A DNA stretch of 64,000 bases from Hydractinia symbiolongicarpus (GCF_029227915.1 NC_079877.1:23461851-23525850), one strand, 5' to 3'; positions 35,573 through 48,166 are shown, numbered from the stretch's first letter. Numbers and translations: made by a program. The notes: generated from the letters alone by a model not told the origin.

Positions 35573-36681
35573 CAGTAGCGATTATTATCTCGACTACCCA
35601 TTTCCGTATCTCGACTAATTTCCATCGGTTTCTTGAGTACATTTTATCACTTTATCTCGACCTTTTCTTTAATTTTTCGAATTTCATCACACAAAAAAAT
35701 TAGATCGGGAAAACAATCGAACGTTCGAATTTCTCCAATTTTCTCAAAATCAAGATTTCGAATGTTTACAACTTCCTCTTCGTTTACACATTATGTCGGG
35801 ATAAAGCGTAATCTCGAGATAAAAACTTTAGTTGAAAAGCAAAGCTCTAAAGGAGTTGGAAATTGAAGATGTGACACAAAGATGTGACTGCCAAGTTTGG
35901 GATACCAAGCTCTATACCAAGCTCTGTCGTCTGGGAAAGCTTGTGATTCAACGTCTGGATCAAGAGAAAAGAAGTTGTCGAAAATTTCAATAATTCGGGG
36001 AATGCAGATGCTTGTTTCTTTATGGGAGGATGTATCAAAAGAAACGGTCATTAATTTCTTTAGGAAGGCAAAAATTTCTACTAAGAATCAGAATTAGCTA
36101 TTGAAGATAATGAAGAGCCCTGTGAAGATTTAAAGGAAGACCTGGCCGAGTTACAAGAAAAGGATCCCAACTTGTTACCTAAAGAGTTAACAGCATAGGA
36201 ATTTGTTGACATTGACTTTCAGGTTATCGCACCAGCTAACCCGGTCACAGATGAAGAAATTATCCAATCTGTAATTGACGTAGACGACAAAGAGGGGGAG
36301 AATGACGATGTCGAAATTGAAGTGTATGATGAACCCATTGAAAAGCCAATGAAAATCGAGGTTAATGCTGCCATAGGAACATTAAGAAATTTACCCCTTT
36401 TTAGAGCCAACGGCAACGACACGCTCTCTTTTTTACAGCGTTTAGAATCCTTCGTAAATAAGGACAGAATACCTGCTAAAAACAAAGTAGCATTTTGATT
36501 TTTTTTAAATGATTAAATACATATAGTATGAGAATAATAATAAATGATTCTTCTGATTAATAGTGTATTCCTGACCAGCTTTAAACTTTCCTTATCTCGA
36601 CCTTTTTACGACCTCGAACTTTCGTTATAACGACCTTTTTCACCAGTTAGGGTTGAAGGTACAGATAACGAGCGTCGACTG
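35573..36681 (+). mobile_element. pogo/Tigger-like DNA transposon, internally deleted
   Basis: A 1.1-kb element flanked by TA. Left end CAGTAGCGATTATTATCTCG; right end, read inward, CAGTCGACGCTCGTTATCTG: imperfect inverted repeats starting CAGT, as in pogo/Tigger. A decayed frame holds an N-terminal helix-turn-helix-like part (KGVGN, then DVTAKFGIPSS) running directly into the C-terminal end (MQMLVSLWEDVSKETVINFF, then LAIEDNEEP and an acidic tail with ANPVTDEEII). The central DDE catalytic region is missing, and several stops are present. Non-autonomous. Confidence 0.75.
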
Positions 36682-36683
36682 TA

Positions 36684-37200
36684 TTTAGAAAACGGATTTT
36701 ACACCCAGGATAACTTTAACAAGATCTAACAATTGATAACAAGTTCTGCTAAAATATTCATTATAGTGTGAATATGAATTGTGTGAAATTTTTATATGTG
36801 TAAGCTTTGATTCTGGTGATATTTATGGTCAAAGTAGTCCCACAGCCGCCGCCATGACAGCGTTGATTAGTTTATTCGGTTCGGTAAAATACAAATTTGT
36901 GTGATGTAAGTCCAAAGGAATATGCACAAAGCATTTAAATATACGAAGCGACGGAATGCTAACTGTCTCTGCCTCTGGCGATTGTCTAAAAGTAATTTTA
37001 TTTATCATGTCTTAAAATAAATATCTGCGGAATAAGTGATGTTTCACAATTATAAATATAATTTTACAGTTTTAGAAATGTAATATCACTTCGAAAAAGA
37101 TAAATATTAGCTACTTGTATTTAAATTTTTTATAAAATTTGTCTTCTGATTGGTATTTCTATCTTGCGACCGTTAACGCACCTTGTAAAAGGTTATTATT
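36684..37200. other. No recognisable gene
   Basis: Spacer without repeats or open frames that I recognise. Confidence 0.35.
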
Positions 37201-37262
37201 GTTAATCGTCCAAGTTATAGTTAAGTATTTACACCTTCTTTACTATAACTTGGACGATTAAC
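37201..37262. repeat. Perfect 21-bp inverted repeat with 20-nt loop
   Basis: The left arm 37201-37221 (GTTAATCGTCCAAG then TTATAGT) is perfectly complementary to 37242-37262. The 20-nt spacer gives the size of a small-RNA precursor hairpin. Pairing becomes poor outside the arms. It may be a microRNA-like or MITE hairpin. Confidence 0.6.
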
Positions 37263-37483
37263 GACTTAGACAACTTTTTAAAGGTCGTAATCAGCTTGTG
37301 GGTTTCTTGTTTTAAACTGTTGCTAACCTTTAAAATCAAAGGAGCTGCATGTTTCGCGTAATTGTAGTGAGGAAATGCATGAAATATGTATAAACCGCTT
37401 GATTTTGTTGATATATTGATAAACATTGTTTGTGAAAGCAACTGGCAGCTTATATACTGTTGTTCATTAGCTACAAGTTTTTT

Positions 37484-39683
37484 CAGGGGCGGATCCAACA
37501 TTTTTAACATGTCAGTTACAACAGCTGGGGGGTGCTGTAAGTCCCCCATGGCGGGTCCAGGGCGCAGCCCCTGAAACTGTCGCTATTTTGAGCCTCTACA
37601 CACTATAAACGGCCTAAATAATGTCAAAATTATTAGCTTTGTTAGATACGTTTTATACTCTAAAGTTTTGAATGGACAAAAAAATAACAAACCATTTTTT
37701 AAAGGATTGTAAAAAAGTGTATACAAAAAATTAAAAACAACAGTTTAAATTCAAATGTTTTACCATTGTTTCTCCCAATATCAGGGCTGGTCAGCATGTC
37801 TAGGAAATGCCTAAAAACGTATTGTTAGCTATTCCAGGCATGGAAAGTCTGCTATATGCTAAAGTAGGCTTAACTAGGGGAAGCAGGGAATTAAGTAAAA
37901 TAAATTGTATAACATAAAGACAGAAAAGAGACATTTATGCGTTTTGGTTTTCCTTTTTTGAATTGTTTTAACCGGAATTACAGAATTGGTGTGCTCTAAA
38001 ACTATCATCAGTCTGGAGACACAGCATATTCTTTCTTATCACTGGGAAAATAAAGTATTTCACGAAAGAAGGGTAAAAATTTTCTGTGTTCAGAGTACTA
38101 ACCATGCTACTGCAACTATTCTACCAAAACAAACTAAAACTGATAGTACAAGTAAAAATAGCTTCATTCCCCACAAATTCTATTGTGTTACGGGAGCTTA
38201 AATATACAAAGAGGCGTCATCATATGTAAGATGGAATAAATAAATTACTTACCTTGATGTTTCTCTTAGCAAGAAAGTAAAACAGAATTCTTACTATATA
38301 TATACCTTAGAGTAAAGGAAAAACCCTAATGATGGAATGCTGCAGCACGTCAACCAGTGTTTTGTCACCAACATGTAGCTAGGACATGTAGCTGCACAAA
38401 AAATCCCCAGTGACTTAAAGAGCTAAAAATAATTATCCCAGGAAATAAGTAAATTGTCGAAACTAACTTCTGTATTATACAACATGTCGGATGTAGCACT
38501 GCAACATATATGCACCCTTTTAGTTGGTCAAAGCCTATTCTGCAAAATATGTTTATTCAAATATTATTCAATTGATAACGTAATAAATAAAAGACAAAAA
38601 AAAATGTTATCACTTAAGCCGTAGTCGTAATAATGATTAAGCCTTTGTACCAACGTAAATTAAGTTAAACGTTCCGGTACATTACAATTTCTTTAGACTT
38701 AAAAAATTTGGGCTTAAACGAGTTTTATCAATTCCTATCTGACTTTCTTCAACCACAAAAAATGGCTTTTAAATGGATTTTGCACTTGTATGGCTATGTG
38801 TTAAAACAGATATGCTGTAAAAATTGCCTAAGTTCAATCTTCATCAATCTAGTCAAAACTATACCATATCAAGTTTTAAGTAATTGTTTTATTTTTTGCA
38901 CAAGTTATTGGACTCTTACCATTAGCAAAAGTATGCTCTTTTATACAACCCACATAAATTTTTTTTTTTTAATTTACAGACTTGTGCTAATATCAAGATT
39001 CCTAATATGATTTATCCAAGTAGTAAGCTATTAACATCTGGAGGAAGTTATTATTAGTCTACGTGTACTCTGGGCCTATTTCGTGAAAATTAAAAATTAG
39101 TATAAAAAAGATTTTTCATATGAAAGTTAGATGATGCATGCTTTTATTAGCTATATATTACAAGTGTTTAAGATAACTGGAATAATAAAGCATTATCTTC
39201 TTACCATAAAGTAATTGCAGATCTCTCTTAGTTTTTAGTCAAAAGCAACAACTTTAAAAAATAACCCACTATGCATTGAAATTTCTTGCTAGCTAGCTAG
39301 CTAGCTACATATGTACCAATTTCATAAGGAACTGTAATTATATTTTTGACATAAAGACTTTACACGGCATCGGTTACAAAATAATTCAATGATTATTGAA
39401 AAATACATGCTGTAATACATTTCAAATTCCGTTAATATGGATCAATGGTGTCAGTTTTTATTAAATCAATCAGAACATGTTTTTTCTGCCGGCAAACCAA
39501 CTAAATTGCATGAAAATTCTTCGGATGTCAGTCGCTTTTTGCCGTATTCATTAAATCAGTCACACAAGAGGAAGGTCCGTAAAATAAAGGTCAACGGTCA
39601 CAATACGCTATTATTTTTTACGATTCTTAGTAAAAATTACGTCAGTCGCGTGACGGTGCTGACGTACACTGGATCCGCCCCTG
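37484..39683. mobile_element. Candidate non-autonomous hAT-type element
   Basis: Left end CAGGGGCGGATCCA at 37484 and inverted right end TGGATCCGCCCCTG at 39670-39683: 14-bp perfect inverted ends of hAT type. GC-rich subterminal sequence lies just inside the left end (to about 37575). The flanking 8 bp are both T-rich but not identical, so a target duplication is not proven. No transposase is seen; a short ATG frame at 39437 (MDQWCQFLLNQSEHVF) is unrecognised. The two ends may instead belong to separate relics. Confidence 0.5.
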
Positions 39684-39699
39684 TTTTTATAATTCACTA

Positions 39700-42394
39700 G
39701 AAAAGCTTTATTTTCTCTAGAAGGGAGACATTTGTGCAAATTGATTGTGAAAAAATTTCACAAAATAAATCGTTCACTTTTACACAAAGCATGCTACTTT
39801 GGCATGTTTTTCTTTTTGTGTCTTTAAAAAAAAATTTATTGAAATATGTTCTCCATCGTAGGTAATATTTGATTGCCTTATTATTTAACAAACACGGGGC
39901 GAGTTTTAAAACACAGACATATTTGGAGAACTGTGCATGGTAAATAATGCTCGCATTTTAAAAAATGTTTCATTTTCTTAGAGCCGATATTCCCAGTTTG
40001 AATGCCGAGCGGCTTCTTGTGTTACTTTAAGTGGAGAAATCTCGATATTTAACGAACAAAGGTTACAACGTCTGCTTATCAATGCAATAATTTCATTTCT
40101 GTTTGCACCAATTTGACACAGAATTCTGCAATTATTAATCCTGGTTTCCAATTAGAAAAATGTTTGTAAACACTACCGCCAGTGATTTTTCTATTGACAC
40201 TCTGTAGTTGATTATTCTGCTTAGCAAAATTATTTCTACGAATTTTACACCGTAAGAGGTTCCAACTGCGTAGTTATTGGATTTAGTTAAATCAGTCCTA
40301 AAGTTTAAATGTGGAGGGATAATTTTTTTCCTGTTAACGCTAAAAAAGTTGGAAAGGAGTGTGGCTAGCAACAAAAACTGAAAAAATTAAACTATTGACT
40401 TGCCGGAACTTCTATACATGCCAGCTAATGTACATACTAATGTACATATAAAGTAAATTGATTAATCGTAGACTTGTCAGCAAAGCGTGATACCTGCTGA
40501 CGTTTAGTGCTTACAAGTGTACCAGTCAAGGAAAAATACCATTGAACAATTTTACCAAGAAACTAAAATGGAGAAACAAAATAACATTTACAATATGAAT
40601 ACAAAGTCAGCCTGGGTGTCTTTCCAAATTCTTTATGATTTTTATTGTTTAAAATTACGTCTTTCATCGCTATTTTTTCTTGATTGTTGATACATTTTTT
40701 TAAGACAACACATAAATTCCTCTGAGTTCGTAGAAATGGTTACAAACGTCATGGAACTTCTATTAAATTCACAGTAAAGATTTTAGAAGTCATAACGGTA
40801 AGAATATCTCAGAGAACAAAACTCTTCACTGAACTTTCAGTTTAAAAAAGAAACAGGAACCGAAACAAAATCGGTTTTAATACTCTCCTCCGACAGCAGA
40901 AAAGTTTAAAAAAAAATTCCAAGTTTGCACATACAACTTATATAAAACCTAGATGAAACATAAAAATCAATAAAAACAACTATTTTTGGTTTAATTTGTT
41001 TTTTAATGCGAATTTTGACTTCAAAAAATCAAATCAAATAAAAAACCTTTCCTTAACAAGGTAGTTTCGCAGCACTTAAAAAGTAAAAATTTCCGTACCA
41101 TTACACTAGATTGAGACCTTTCTGTGCTTCACTAATCTGGGCTGTAAAAACACTTTAAAACTGCACCAGCTTAAAAGCTGTTGAACAGCAACACTGCTGA
41201 AGTTCTTTATTTTGCCTAATCAAAATATGCCTTTCAAAGCAACACTGTGATAAAAATGTATTGAGGATTGTGTCACAGTGAGAAGCATATCAGCAGTACT
41301 TGTCATAATGTTGGCCTAACCCCCTGATAAAGCTTGATACTGTATGTTAGAGAAGCAGAGCGATAAAGACCGCGGTCAATGTTAAGAGATATGAAAATAT
41401 CTGCTAGACGAGACACCTCTTGTAGGACAAGAAAAATTTCCTTATTGTTTCGTTATCTTTCCATGTAAATTTCTTTTAGTGACGCCCAAGTGGTTTTAAT
41501 CGACCAAGTAAGTTGTTATAATCTTTTTAAATTTCACGTTCTCTCGAGTCTAAACTGACAACTTCAAATAGCGAAGACAAGCGAGGTTTAATAAAGTGTA
41601 ACTTCAATTTAGGAAGATAATATATTTTTGAACTTCCTATGTTCTAGTTTGTACGCGTGATCACCCTACACAAGACAAGCTTTTGGTGTCGTGGTTACTA
41701 GAATTACATTATATAGAATATAGATCGGTTTAACAAACTTTACAAACAAAATGAAATTACGTGCAAAAACACTTTATTTATTGTTTTAAAATGAAAGTAC
41801 AAAAAATTTCTCAGCTTGTTTCACTATCGTATGTTATGCTCAGGCATGAGCGACGAAGTTTATATTGCTTCTTTCGTAGCGCTTTTATCGCCAAAGGACA
41901 TAAATGTTCTGTAGTGTACACACGCTTAAAAGACAAATTTCGCACGCACGTAAGTTTTGATCAAAAATTACTTTTTAAATTATAATATAGTAAATCATAT
42001 TAAAGATGTCAAACTCTCTCAACACGCCTGTTTTGATATTAATAATTCGATTTTTTACAGCTATGTCATGCAATATTTCCAATAGTTTTAGAAAAATGTG
42101 ATTGATGTTTATTTGTTGTGCTGTTTTAGTGTTCTTCTTGACCCATTCTTTTTGGTTGGGAAGGAGGGTAATAACTTTACCTCGTTTATTCTCGATAACT
42201 TTTGTTGTTAGAGAAGATGGGGAATGTTTTATTTCTGTTACAATAACAAAAGTGAGATTTTTGTACATTGTGTCGGAGTTTGTTCTTTTTTTACCTAAGT
42301 TTTACCAATAGAGATGTCACTAACGTCTCTATAACATCACTTCCTGTTATCTCTTTGTCAAATATTAACCCTGTTTTTTTACATATTCTTACAG
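39700..42394. other. No recognised gene; one unassigned minus-strand frame
   Basis: Mostly featureless. Minus strand 42268-41975 starts with ATG and gives 97 residues with protein-like composition (ENKRGKVITLLPNQKEW). I recognise no family and give it low weight. The last bases (TATTCTTACAG, ending 42394) look like a splice acceptor for the next gene. Confidence 0.3.
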
Positions 42395-42404
42395 ATTAAG
42401 AGAA

Positions 42405-43463
42405 ATGATGAACGTTATTGCATGTTTGTTTGCAATCCTATTTTTGCTTCAAAACAGCAACGTGGTGGTAGGTGACGCTGTTGAACACTTGTTCGAGGAA
42501 ATTAGCCAAATTTTCTCACCTCTTGCTACTTCAGGCGGAGCAGGCAGTGGTAATGGGCAGCCACCAGCTAAACGTCCTAAAATCATTCGACAATATGCTG
42601 TTTTTTATTTGTCAGATACCCCTATCCTTACGCTCGATCCGCCTCCAACAGCATTTCCAGCAGATAAAATAATTGACGGCAATAACTATTTGGCAGCTAT
42701 TATTGGTGGACCCACAGGTGTTCACACAGAAGCAATGTTACTGCCGAAATTAGAGAGCAAGATAGACAACTTTAAAAAAGAAAATAGCAAGAATCCAAAT
42801 TGGTACCTGTTTTCTTACAATGCTCCATGTTGTAAAAAGAATCCTTCTGTAAAAAATCAATGTGGTGGGGGGTCTTGTTCAGAACTAATTAACAACTACG
42901 TCAACACACATGGAGCAAAACTAGACAAGATTTATATTGCATGGGACAAGTTTCTTGGACAAGGTATGCAACCATTTTCGAGACAGTATCTGTATATTTT
43001 AAATACCTTGTTACAGCAGAATACCGCTAGAGAGGAGAAAGTTAAACTTGTCATTCGTCCAAAAGGATTTGCAGACAAACAGGCGCCAAGATCATCTTTT
43101 TTACAGAATGAAGTTATCAATTGTTTAAAAAGGGAAGCAAAGAAAGAATACTTTACGGATACGTCAAAGTTTGATGAGAACATCATAAAAATTGTTAATA
43201 AATTGACTTGGCACTGTGGAACAACAGAATTAAGAAAAGGTTCATCCAACCTGTACGAGCCTGAATGTTGGAGTTCTAAAATCACAGAATGTCCCAAAAT
43301 GGCTGACGCTGTCAAAGAATGCGCACCGATAAAGTCACAAAGAATATGGTTAGGTCCCGCCATCGATCCTATTACTGAAAGGGGAAGTAATAACCCTAAT
43401 GATGTTACAGGGACTTCCCCTGTGTCTCTTTTTCGCCAGGAAACATGTAAGAGAATGAATTGA
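42405..43463 (+). CDS. Secreted protein with a deaminase-like zinc fold
   Basis: Intact 352-residue frame. An acceptor-like TTACAG ends 10 bp before the ATG, suggesting a 5' untranslated exon upstream. Residues 1-23 are a clear signal peptide (hydrophobic ACLFAILFLL). After a Gly/Pro-rich linker (42-58) come a strand YAVFYLS (64-70), a strand before HTE (107-109) and a helix, then YLFSYNAPCC (134-143) and a helix starting at SCSELI (157-162), then KIYIAW (175-180). The HxE...PC...C order and strand/helix pattern fit the cytidine deaminase-like fold, with H107, E109, C142 and probably C158 as zinc and catalytic residues. The loop between the two cysteines is much longer than the usual PCxxC. 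The C-terminal third is cysteine-rich and unassigned. Substrate unknown; the fold call is inference from motifs. Confidence 0.75.
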   Translation: MMNVIACLFAILFLLQNSNVVVGDAVEHLFEEISQIFSPLATSGGAGSGNGQPPAKRPKIIRQYAVFYLSDTPILTLDPPPTAFPADKIIDGNNYLAAIIGGPTGVHTEAMLLPKLESKIDNFKKENSKNPNWYLFSYNAPCCKKNPSVKNQCGGGSCSELINNYVNTHGAKLDKIYIAWDKFLGQGMQPFSRQYLYILNTLLQQNTAREEKVKLVIRPKGFADKQAPRSSFLQNEVINCLKREAKKEYFTDTSKFDENIIKIVNKLTWHCGTTELRKGSSNLYEPECWSSKITECPKMADAVKECAPIKSQRIWLGPAIDPITERGSNNPNDVTGTSPVSLFRQETCKRMN

Positions 43464-43542
43464 CAGGCAGGTTGATATTAGTGAATTGAATGTGTCATTA
43501 ATTTTCCCAAAGGACAAAAAAAAAAGAACAAAAGAAACACAA

Positions 43543-43556
43543 AATAAATCAATAAA
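43543..43556 (+). terminator. Polyadenylation signals of the secreted deaminase-like gene
   Basis: Two AATAAA hexamers (43543-43548 and 43551-43556), about 80 bp after the stop codon at 43463. Confidence 0.55.
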
Positions 43557-43559
43557 AAT

Positions 43560-45845
43560 TATGGGCTGATTTTTTAGTTCTCAAGAATTTTTTAAAGATA
43601 TTAATATTAACATTCTAGTTTAACCGAACCAAGCATAGTTAAAACTACTATAAATTTATAGATTAGAAATGAGAAGAAGCTTTCTTTTAAATGTTATAAC
43701 ACTTATATCAAAGACCGAACAAGATTACTTATTTATGTTTAACAAACAGGAAGGATTTAACTCTATTCGTGCTGTATTAAACTTTTTTAATAACTTTTTT
43801 ATGTGTATATAGTTAAGCCTCCTAACTTTTATTAAGCTTTATTTTAAAAAAAATTCTTTTGGAATTATGTCGAAGTTTTACCATGGCAACACAATTTTTA
43901 TGTTGTGTAAAATTCTGAAAAAATATTTTTACTGAAAAATATTTTCACATGTTTTTAATAGCTTTATGTGACTTCTTTCTTTGTATTGTTATATTATTTT
44001 GTGTTTCTATTATTATTGTTACTAAGTTAATCGCAATTATACAACAATTACTGATTTCATTGTTAGTGATTTTTTTTCTTTATATCACCGAATTTGATGA
44101 TTTCATCACCAATAAAGCTGACGTCATCAATTTTCAAATCAGCCCCCTCTCCGCAGCATTGAGGAGCCCCTAAAAGGTCGAGCAGGAATGGCGTTAAAAG
44201 AGTGGCGAAACCATTTTTTCATTAGCTGCTCTTTTAAAAATGTGCCTACGCTACGCATATGCGTCTCAGGTTCCTAATCGAGCATTTGCGACACTTGGAA
44301 GAACTTTTTCTTTTTCTTCTTAATTTATATTTTAACTGTAACAACTCATATAGGGAACAGACAACTGCTTTGCGCTGCAAGCACCTAATTATTTTTAAAA
44401 AGTCAGAAGTATCACCATACTTGTCAAACGGTATGCGAAAGATATATAGCTTCGCTATAAAATCAAGATAAAAAAACGACGCACTCTCTCGCCGCACTCC
44501 TTCGCCGCACTGTAGCTTCAAGGCTAGCGTAGAGCGATGGTTGTTAGGGTTATTTCCAAAGAAACTGTAAAGGAGTTTAAGACGAGAAGATTAAGATTTA
44601 AGACCAGAATAGTCTTGAATTTTATATGAAGGTGTTACCGAATAAAAACATGCTTACTCTATTGTTTAAAATGTTAGTCGCAATAACAGATAATACATAT
44701 ACCCGTCACTGGTTAAAACAATCGGATGGAGATACGTCGGTGAGAAAGGGCGGGACTGCTCATAAGCTTAGCAACATAATGACGTTATCTAGCAGAATAT
44801 TGAAAGTAAAAGCTGCTAGTTAGCAAGCATTGGTAATTAAACGATTCTGCAGTTTCAGTGTAAGACAATATATACGCACCACAGCGGCTGTTTAGGCTAC
44901 ACAATTTACAAGGTCTTAGTTCAACCTCTTTGAGAGCCTAAATCCGCATTCATTGGCTTTTTTTCCATATAATTAAACATTTTTTTTCGCTATAACTATT
45001 AGTGTGGGAAAGTGTTGAGAGTTTTCGGTTTCGTCTTGTTTAGTGCAGCTGGGATTTTCTCAAAATTTAGTGCAAGTAAATATTTTTGGAAATCTTTAGA
45101 TTTTTTGGCTTCTTGTTTGTTATAGACTTAATTCTTGTCAATGATCTAAATATCTATCTTTGTCAAAAAATAATTTACCTATCGAGGTCAATGACAAATA
45201 TGCTACTGCTTTTAAAAGTGATGAAAAATGGTTGAACATGTTCCTAAAGTACTTATCAAAACTACCACTTCTTTATGGCGGTACGGATTTTCTTAAACTG
45301 AACAGACGGAGAAGATTCTCTGTGGAGCCTCATTAAAAGTGGACTGAAGTACCCAGATGGGTTTTTCTTTAAAATTGCAATGAAAAATTAATCTTTGAAT
45401 GCAAGAAACGCTGATAGTGATTGAGGCGTTTGAGCAGCGGAGAAAACAAATAGAAGAAGAGAAAGAAAAAGAAACTTAACGGAAAAAAAACGAAACAAAA
45501 ATTGAATGAAATAGAAATAAAGAAATAGACAAAAGAAGATTGTTATTTTTCCATCTAATTTAGGGAAAGTTTGGGATGGTAATATGACAGTAATTTATTT
45601 CCTCTAATAAAAAGTGTGGCATGCCTACAATAGTTACTTTTCTCAGCCGGACTGAATTTGAAGAACTTCGGTAAAGTCCCCTGCTTCTGACATTAAACAA
45701 TGGTTATGAAAACTAACTTCGTTGTTGAAACATTATAAGCATTAACATATATATTCCAACGAATACGGTATCTGAATAGGCTTTACACATGCCGCTAAAA
45801 ACCGCAGCTGCTCCGACCAAAAATACTATACCAAAATATTATGGA
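43560..45845. other. No recognised gene
   Basis: AT-rich spacer. A minus-strand frame at 44521-44246 is rich in basic residues at its C-terminus (YKLRRKRKSSSKCRKC) but is not recognised. Confidence 0.35.
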
Positions 45846-46737
45846 GTTATATGTGGGACAATATTCGTGTATGGTTTTCGTCGCGTCGTAATGCTTTTCG
45901 TCGCGTCGTATCTTTCTTCCTGGTGTGGTTTGCTTTGACTCGTAATATTTTTCGTCGTGTCGTATCTTTCTTCGTTGTGTGGTTTTCTTCGCAGCGTAAT
46001 GGTTTTCGTCGTGGCGTATTACTCATGTTGGTGTGATCTCATGTTTCGTCGTGTCGTATGTCACTTCGTGGGGTATTTCACTTTGAGGCGAAATAGTTAT
46101 GCTTTTTTTACACGGAATTACTAATTTCGTGAAGCTTTTACACAATATATTTCACTTTCTTTCTAGTGGCTTTGGTCTTTCTGCTGGGTAAAGCTAGCTA
46201 TTTTTTGTCATTTTCTTTTAATAAACGATACATTCTTTATTATAGATTTAGCTAGCTAGCTATACATTTTACGCATGCTGCACTGTATAATCTATTATCT
46301 ATTTTATAGTTTAAATGGATTCTGATGAAAAAATTAAAAATCTAGTAAACTAACTACATAAACATAAATTATTACATAAAACTCTTACACAACACATAAT
46401 ATTTCTTCATAATCACAAATGTAAAACTAACTTAAAAATAGAATGTAAATTTTAGCACTAAACTAAAGGTTCTGTTTATTTTACTGCACTTGGATTTCTT
46501 GTAAGCGGTACACGAATTTAGTAATTTCGTGTTAAAAAAACATGAAAATTTTCGCTACGAAGTAAAGTACGCCACGAAGTGAAATACGCCGCAAAGTGAA
46601 ATACGCCACGAAGTGAAATACGCCGCGAAGTGAAATACGCCACGAAGTGAAATACGCCGCGACGAACACAAATATGACTCGACGAAAAGTTAAACCACCC
46701 CACAAAGAAAGATACGACGCGACAATATAGTATCATA
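45846..46737. mobile_element. Foldback-type element with long, repeat-built inverted arms
   Basis: The left arm (45846-46139) and right arm (46508-46737) are inverted copies. The outer parts use CGTCGCGTCGTATCTTTCTT, the inner parts AATTACTAA(T/A)TTCGTG. Arms contain short tandem subrepeats: on the right a 17-bp unit CGCCACGAAGTGAAATA, about five times, alternating CACG and CGCG forms. The central part of about 370 bp is AT-rich. Long inverted arms made of subrepeats are the pattern of foldback elements. No transposase. Confidence 0.65.
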
Positions 46738-47654
46738 TAGTATCATATAGTACTTGACTGATAGCCGTGCGTATATATCCACCATCCATCCCGCATTTAA
46801 TAATGCAAGTAAGATATTCTGGCGTTTGTTTACATTTATCTTTGCGGGAAAGGTCGTTTTATCGTTTAATATATTTATCTTTTATATTAATTCCCTTGTG
46901 TGAGTGAGTAAGTAAGTCCATGTCAAAAATCACGGGTCTGCTTTCTCAAGCATTGTCTCTCCAAAGCATGACGTTACGGGAAGTTGAAAAAATTGCCAAA
47001 CGGGGATTTATTTTCTAATCATGTTAAAGCCGCATGGGGCTGTGATGGATGAAAATAATACCTTAGAATGCTCGTGCCGTATCTGACGGAGACAAATTAT
47101 TTATTAATTAAAAAGTGAAAACTTAAGCGAAGAAGACTGTGTCCTTTTTTCATCTTTTGTACTCATTTTTTTGAAATTATTATATTAAATAAAGCATGGC
47201 AATCATTCCAATTACCAGGTTAGTTTAAATTTTTTGTTCTTTATCAACCATTTTTGTGTTGGGACCGATATTACTACTATTATATATTTCAAATATAAAA
47301 TGTAACAAAAAACAAACTGTTGCTGTAGAGTATAAAACTTGTAAATAGTTAGAAATATCTTTTCTAAAGAAGAAAAACGTACGATGATGTAATGTCAACT
47401 TATTGGAAATATATACAAATGTCTAAGATAAATTGTGTACATTTCCTATCAGTTTTCTCTGGGACGGAGCGAAGTTTAAAAATCCAAGTGGAAAACTGAT
47501 TAGATTTTCATCAAGAAATCGCTAGCTAGCTAGCTACTGGGAAAGCTAAAGAAAAGCAGGTGTAGTATTAATAAGATGATCTACTGCTGTTCAGAGTATC
47601 TGGTAGAAATTTTAAATTAGATGTGTAACGATTTTTTACGTAGGTACTAAAAGA

Positions 47655-47770
47655 AGGAATCAGCAGTAATCAGCAGTATTATGAAGTAACCAACAGGGAA
47701 CCAGCAGTTTTTTTAAGTAGCCACCAGAGAACCGCCAGTATTTTAAAGTAACCAGCAAGTCCAGCAAGAA
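47655..47770. repeat. Degenerate tandem repeat
   Basis: About four units of some 30 bp built on AACCAGCAGTATT and AAGTAACCA. Confidence 0.5.
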
Positions 47771-48106
47771 AATACTATTTTTATCAAGTACTTCTTGATA
47801 TATATAAGACAACAATCAAAAATTATATAGAAAAAATTCACCAAATTATTGTCTCACTCTTCTCTTCCTTATTTGTCTCGAAATTTAAAATTTCTGATAC
47901 GAAGATATTCAAACCCTTCCATGTTTCGATTTTTAGCTAATTTCCCCACATTGAGTAGGGCTTTGAAGCACTTTTTAGAGTTACAGTTTTAGAGCCTTTT
48001 TTTCGGGCTGATTATCCTCGTTATTTAAGAGTTTTCGGCTTTTAGAACTTGGAAAAAACTTTTTTGCGAAAATAACTTTTATAACTTTTTAAATTTTAGG
48101 CTAAAT

Positions 48107-48166
48107 TTCTTACCGGGCAGAAATTTTTGTAAAAATGGGCCAAAATCGCAAAAATCGCGAAAATTT
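48107..48166. repeat. Imperfect hairpin
   Basis: Inverted arms GGGCAGAAATTTT (near 48115) and AAAATTTCTGCCC (near 48160) around a spacer of about 35 bp. Confidence 0.5.

Noticed and set aside
42932-43363. 143-codon minus-strand frame
   Set aside because: Shadow of the secreted deaminase-like gene; no motif of its own.
45851-46036. 61-codon frame with repeated FRRVVSFF
   Set aside because: Product of tandem subrepeats in the foldback arm.
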